Below the pieces are notes generated by a model that saw nothing but the letters and a program-made list of their open reading frames with translations, did no database searches and was not told the origin of the DNA. Positions 7,687-10,545 of a DNA stretch of 10,545 bases are shown here, in pieces. Position 1 is the first letter of the stretch; the number at the start of each line of letters is the position of its first letter. The translations under genes were made by a program, and so were the position numbers. This DNA comes from JBOFHT01 sp051649785 (GTDB taxonomy: Archaea > Methanobacteriota > Methanobacteria > Methanobacteriales > Methanobacteriaceae), in assembly GCA_051649785.1 (NCBI GenBank), contig JBOFHT010000107.1, forward strand, positions 1-10,545, given 5' to 3'.

Positions 7687-10386
7687 ATGATTAGCTACGA
7701 CTACTTTGAGAGAATTGTTACAGGAAAACTTAAAAGGGATATAAGTAGAAATTCTGAGCAGAAAAAAGCTATCAAATCACCTCAAAACAAATCCCTATTT
7801 ATTGTAGCTGGGCCAGGAGCTGGAAAAACAACAGTAATGGTTTTAAAGATATTAAAATTTATTTTTGTTGATGAAGTTCATCCTAATGAGATTCTAGCTA
7901 CTACATTTACAAAAAAAGCTGCTGAAGAAATCCATTCACGTATTTTAAGCTGGGGAGACGAAATAAAGCAAGAAATACTAAAAAATAATACTCTGGAACT
8001 TAGTGGAGAATATCTTAAAGAAAATAGTAACATTGATGTATCAAATATTGAAGACCAATTTAAAGTAGCTAAAGTTGATTTTAGCCAAATAGCTACTGGA
8101 ACTATTGATAGTATAGCTGAAGAGGTTCTAAGACTAAATCGTGAACCTGGAACAAACATGAGTGTTGTTATTGAAGATTTTATTGCTAATACAGTTATGG
8201 TTAATTCAGGACTTCTTAAAAATAATAGATATCTTAATAAAGACCTTCAAGAATACTTAGGTGAAATTATAGCAAGAAAGAAGCTAGATAATCCTTCAAA
8301 AATGAGTGAAATATTATTAGCTACAAAAGACCATCTTTATTATGACCAAGTTGATTTCACAGAACTAATGAATGGTCAAGAGGAAAATGGTGGAAGATTA
8401 AGTTTAATGGCTATTAAAGATTATATTGAAGAATTAAATAAGCTCAATGCCTTAGATTTTACAATGCTTGAAGATAAACTTCTTAAAAAGCTAGATAGTG
8501 GGAAATTAGATAATTTTTTAAATGGTATAAAAATAATTTTAGTTGATGAATATCAAGATACTAATCTTTTACAGGAAAAAATATATTTTAAATTAAGTGA
8601 AAGTGCAATAAGAAATAATGGTTGCTTAACCGTTGTTGGTGATGATGATCAATCATTGTACAGATTTAGAGGTGCAACAGTTAATTTATTTACAAATTTT
8701 GTAAATCGTCTAAATAAAAAACTTGGAATTGATATTGAAACTATAAACTTATCTCAAAATTATAGATCCACCGATAGTATAATAGATCTATGTAATCATT
8801 TTGTTGAAATAGATGAAGAATATCAAGGTGTTAGAGTTGAAGAAAAGCCTAAAATAGAAGGAGCTAGAATAGGAGAGCATGTTGATATACCTGTTTTAGG
8901 AATGTTTAGAAATAATACTCAAACTTTAGCTAATGACCTTTCACGACTTTTATCTAAACTTGTTAATAATAAAGAAGTTGATGTTGGTGTTAAAGCTGTT
9001 CTTAAAATAAATAGCAAAACAAATAACTATGAAAAGCATGATTGCAAAGATATTGTAGCTAAAATTAACTATACAACTGCTAATAATCTTAAAAAATATG
9101 AAGATGAATATATTGATGAAAATACAGATATTAGTGACATTTCGAACAATAATAATAATAACAACAACAATACTAATCTTAATAATAAATTTAATAATAC
9201 TTTTAAAATAGAGCTAAGTAATAAAGGAAAAGCTTCAGATGTAGCTATTCTAACTTATTCTCCTAAAGAATCCAATAAAGGAGATAAATTACTCCCACAT
9301 TATATAAGAAAATCATTAGCTAGTTCTAAAAATCCAATAGAAGTTTTTAATCCTAGAGGGAAAGATTTACCTTCAGTTGAACAAGTAAAAATATTTTGTG
9401 GCTTAATTTTAGAATGTATTGATCCAAATAGCTTTTATCAAAAACAAATGGACAATATACCAAAATTAGCTGAAATTAACCTTAAAAAATGGAGGAGAAT
9501 AGCTAAAGATTATATTGAAAATTATGATAATAGTCAGTATAATGATAATAATAAGGGTAATGAAAATAATAATAATAATAAGGATGGTTCTGAAAGAGTA
9601 GAAATGGGAAAAGGAGCTGGAGATTATGAATCTAAAGTAAATATTAGTATTAAACTTGAAGAATTTGTAGAAAGTTGGAGTAAACGTGATCCTATAGGAC
9701 ACAGTGAATGGCCACGTGAGTCTAGCTTAATGAAATTAGCTTATAAATTAAGTACATGGATTCCAGAATTCCAAAATGATGCTGAAGGATTAGTTTACCT
9801 AACTGTAATTGCTCAAACAATTAACCAAGTTGCATTTTTCAATAAATATTCTGGAAATATAATATATGATAAAAATGATGTTAAAAGTGAGAAATTATCA
9901 ATACAAGAAGCTATTTGGAATATTTTCATACCCATAGCTACAGGGGCAGTTTCTATTGATGAAAATTTATTAGGGGATTTACCTGATGATAAAATTAATA
10001 TAATGTCTATACATCAGTCCAAAGGACTTGAATTTCCACTTGTAGTTGTAGATGTAGGTTCAAGATTTAAGAAAAATCATTCTAAAAACTCATTTTTAAG
10101 GTTTCCAAAAAAAGGAGATAAATCTTCAGTTTTAGAAGATAAAATAAGACCTTTTAGCCCAATTGGAAAAGGGAATAGAGAGGGTGTTGATAGAGTTTTT
10201 GATGATTTAACTAGATTATACTTTGTTGCATTTTCAAGAGCACAAGACGTTTTAATATTAATTGGATTAAATTCTTGTATTGAGGGATATGTGATAAATG
10301 ATAAAGTAAGATATATCCCTAATGTAGCTTTAGGTTGGAAAAGAGATGAAGCATTTGTAGGTTTTAAAGAGATATTATTAATTTAA
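7687..10386 (+). CDS. UvrD/Rep/PcrA-type superfamily 1 DNA helicase
   Basis: An ATP-dependent 3'-5' DNA helicase of the UvrD/Rep family, expected to unwind DNA in repair or recombination. Motifs in order: NSEQKKAI (Q motif, 22-29), AGPGAGKTT (I, 41-49), TTFTKKAAEEIHSRI (Ia, 72-86), ATGTIDSIAEEVL (Ib region, 136-148), VDEYQDTN (II, 286-293), VGDDDQSLYRFRGA (III, 317-330), LSQNYRST (IV, 355-362), MSIHQSKGLEFPLVVVD (V, 773-789) and LYFVAFSRAQDVL (VI, 844-856). All catalytic residues are intact. There is no C-terminal nuclease domain; the protein ends about 40 residues after motif VI. The gap between motifs IV and V contains two low-complexity insertions: nine Asn in a row at 487-495, and an Asn/Asp/Gly stretch at about 611-634. 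The start is well supported by GAGGTGA just upstream. I do not assign uvrD, pcrA or rep specifically because archaeal members are not clear orthologues of any. Confidence 0.93.
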   Translation: MISYDYFERIVTGKLKRDISRNSEQKKAIKSPQNKSLFIVAGPGAGKTTVMVLKILKFIFVDEVHPNEILATTFTKKAAEEIHSRILSWGDEIKQEILKNNTLELSGEYLKENSNIDVSNIEDQFKVAKVDFSQIATGTIDSIAEEVLRLNREPGTNMSVVIEDFIANTVMVNSGLLKNNRYLNKDLQEYLGEIIARKKLDNPSKMSEILLATKDHLYYDQVDFTELMNGQEENGGRLSLMAIKDYIEELNKLNALDFTMLEDKLLKKLDSGKLDNFLNGIKIILVDEYQDTNLLQEKIYFKLSESAIRNNGCLTVVGDDDQSLYRFRGATVNLFTNFVNRLNKKLGIDIETINLSQNYRSTDSIIDLCNHFVEIDEEYQGVRVEEKPKIEGARIGEHVDIPVLGMFRNNTQTLANDLSRLLSKLVNNKEVDVGVKAVLKINSKTNNYEKHDCKDIVAKINYTTANNLKKYEDEYIDENTDISDISNNNNNNNNNTNLNNKFNNTFKIELSNKGKASDVAILTYSPKESNKGDKLLPHYIRKSLASSKNPIEVFNPRGKDLPSVEQVKIFCGLILECIDPNSFYQKQMDNIPKLAEINLKKWRRIAKDYIENYDNSQYNDNNKGNENNNNNKDGSERVEMGKGAGDYESKVNISIKLEEFVESWSKRDPIGHSEWPRESSLMKLAYKLSTWIPEFQNDAEGLVYLTVIAQTINQVAFFNKYSGNIIYDKNDVKSEKLSIQEAIWNIFIPIATGAVSIDENLLGDLPDDKINIMSIHQSKGLEFPLVVVDVGSRFKKNHSKNSFLRFPKKGDKSSVLEDKIRPFSPIGKGNREGVDRVFDDLTRLYFVAFSRAQDVLILIGLNSCIEGYVINDKVRYIPNVALGWKRDEAFVGFKEILLI
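9145..9171 (+). repeat. Asn-codon run in the uvrD-like gene
   Basis: Nine consecutive AAY codons (one AAC, four AAT, three AAC, one AAT) encode polyasparagine in a linker. A second AAT run lies at 9565-9581. Both fall between helicase motifs IV and V, outside the catalytic motifs. The mixture of AAT and AAC here contrasts with the pure ACT run in mrfA and suggests an older or selectively maintained tract. Confidence 0.8.
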
Positions 10387-10455
10387 TTTTAGCTAAATAC
10401 AATATAATGAGAGAAAATTAATAGCTAAAAAATTCTAAGTAAAAAATACATTATT

Positions 10456-10484
10456 GAAAAGTTTTTAAAAGTTTTTAAAAATTT
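10456..10484 (+). terminator. Oligo-T tracts after the uvrD-like gene
   Basis: Two copies of AAAAGTTTTT in tandem (10457-10476) are followed by an A-run and ATTT. Repeated T5 tracts about 75 bp past the stop fit archaeal termination, and the next gene begins just after. Part of the same AT-rich stretch could equally serve as promoter for that gene. Confidence 0.35.
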
Positions 10485-10520
10485 AATTAAAAAGGGGGTT
10501 TAAATAGTTAGAAAAGAAAA

Positions 10521-10526
10521 GGGTGA
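10521..10526 (+). promoter_or_regulatory. Ribosome site GGGTGA of the next gene
   Basis: GGGTGA stands 4 nt ahead of ATG at 10531, in the pattern seen ahead of the uvrD-like gene. A box A such as TTTAATTA near 10482-10489 or TTTAAATA at 10499-10506 lies upstream; the first gives a leader that includes the ribosome site. Confidence 0.5.
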
Positions 10527-10530
10527 AAAA

Positions 10531-10545
10531 ATGCTTTTAAACATC
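10531..10545 (+). CDS. Start of a further plus-strand gene, cut by the window end
   Basis: Only the first five codons (MLLNI) are inside the window. The good ribosome site immediately upstream makes this a likely true start. Nothing can be said about the product. Confidence 0.5.

Noticed and set aside
7878..8159. 93-codon minus-strand frame opposite the uvrD-like gene
   Set aside because: It overlaps conserved helicase motif Ia and its neighbourhood on the other strand and shows no start signal.
9466..9702. 78-codon minus-strand Ile/Phe-rich frame
   Set aside because: It is antisense to the Asn-rich linker of the helicase, whose AAT runs read as Ile on the other strand.

Overview
The window is very AT-rich (roughly a quarter G+C by eye) and looks like a chromosomal segment of a methanogenic archaeon of the Methanobacteriales, most likely a Methanobrevibacter or close relative. 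The reasons are archaeal-style box A elements ahead of several genes, Shine-Dalgarno sites built on GGAGGTGA/GGGTGA, strong codon bias toward A/T, and a bacterial-type exonuclease VII, which some members of this group carry. The genus is an inference; no rRNA or marker gene is present.

Layout. 1-959: no large gene. Positions about 314-747 hold what I regard as the most unusual part of the window: a predicted minus-strand transcription unit with a consensus TATA box, a GC-rich 12-bp pairing between its two ends, nested internal helices, a full GGAGGTG ribosome site, a 25-codon hydrophobic ORF and a T8 tract. 960-1958 (minus): MrfB/YprB-like DnaQ-fold exonuclease. 1959-2340: spacer with a 69-bp tandem duplication next to the mrfB start. 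2341-5463 (minus): MrfA/YprA-like DEAD/DEAH helicase with a four-cysteine C-terminal domain, enlarged by Asn/Ser/Thr-rich linkers and a C-terminal TPR module. 5589-5810 and 5907-7109 (minus): xseB and xseA, the small and large subunits of exonuclease VII. 7110-7686: non-coding spacer between divergent genes, with AAT-rich repeats that resemble decayed coding sequence. 7687-10386 (plus): UvrD/Rep-type superfamily 1 helicase, also with Asn-rich insertions. 10531 to the end: start of another plus-strand gene.

How it fits together. Every large gene is a DNA-processing enzyme: a helicase-exonuclease pair that in Bacillus subtilis repairs mitomycin lesions, a single-strand exonuclease, and an SF1 helicase. 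This is a DNA repair/recombination neighbourhood. The minus-strand genes are co-directional but separated by gaps of 96-382 bp that contain promoter-like sequences, so they are probably not one tight operon. A shared peculiarity is low-complexity Asn/Ser/Thr linkers, encoded by near-pure AAT/ACT/AGT triplet runs, inserted between otherwise well-conserved domains in the two helicases and, in a milder form, in the MrfB-like exonuclease.
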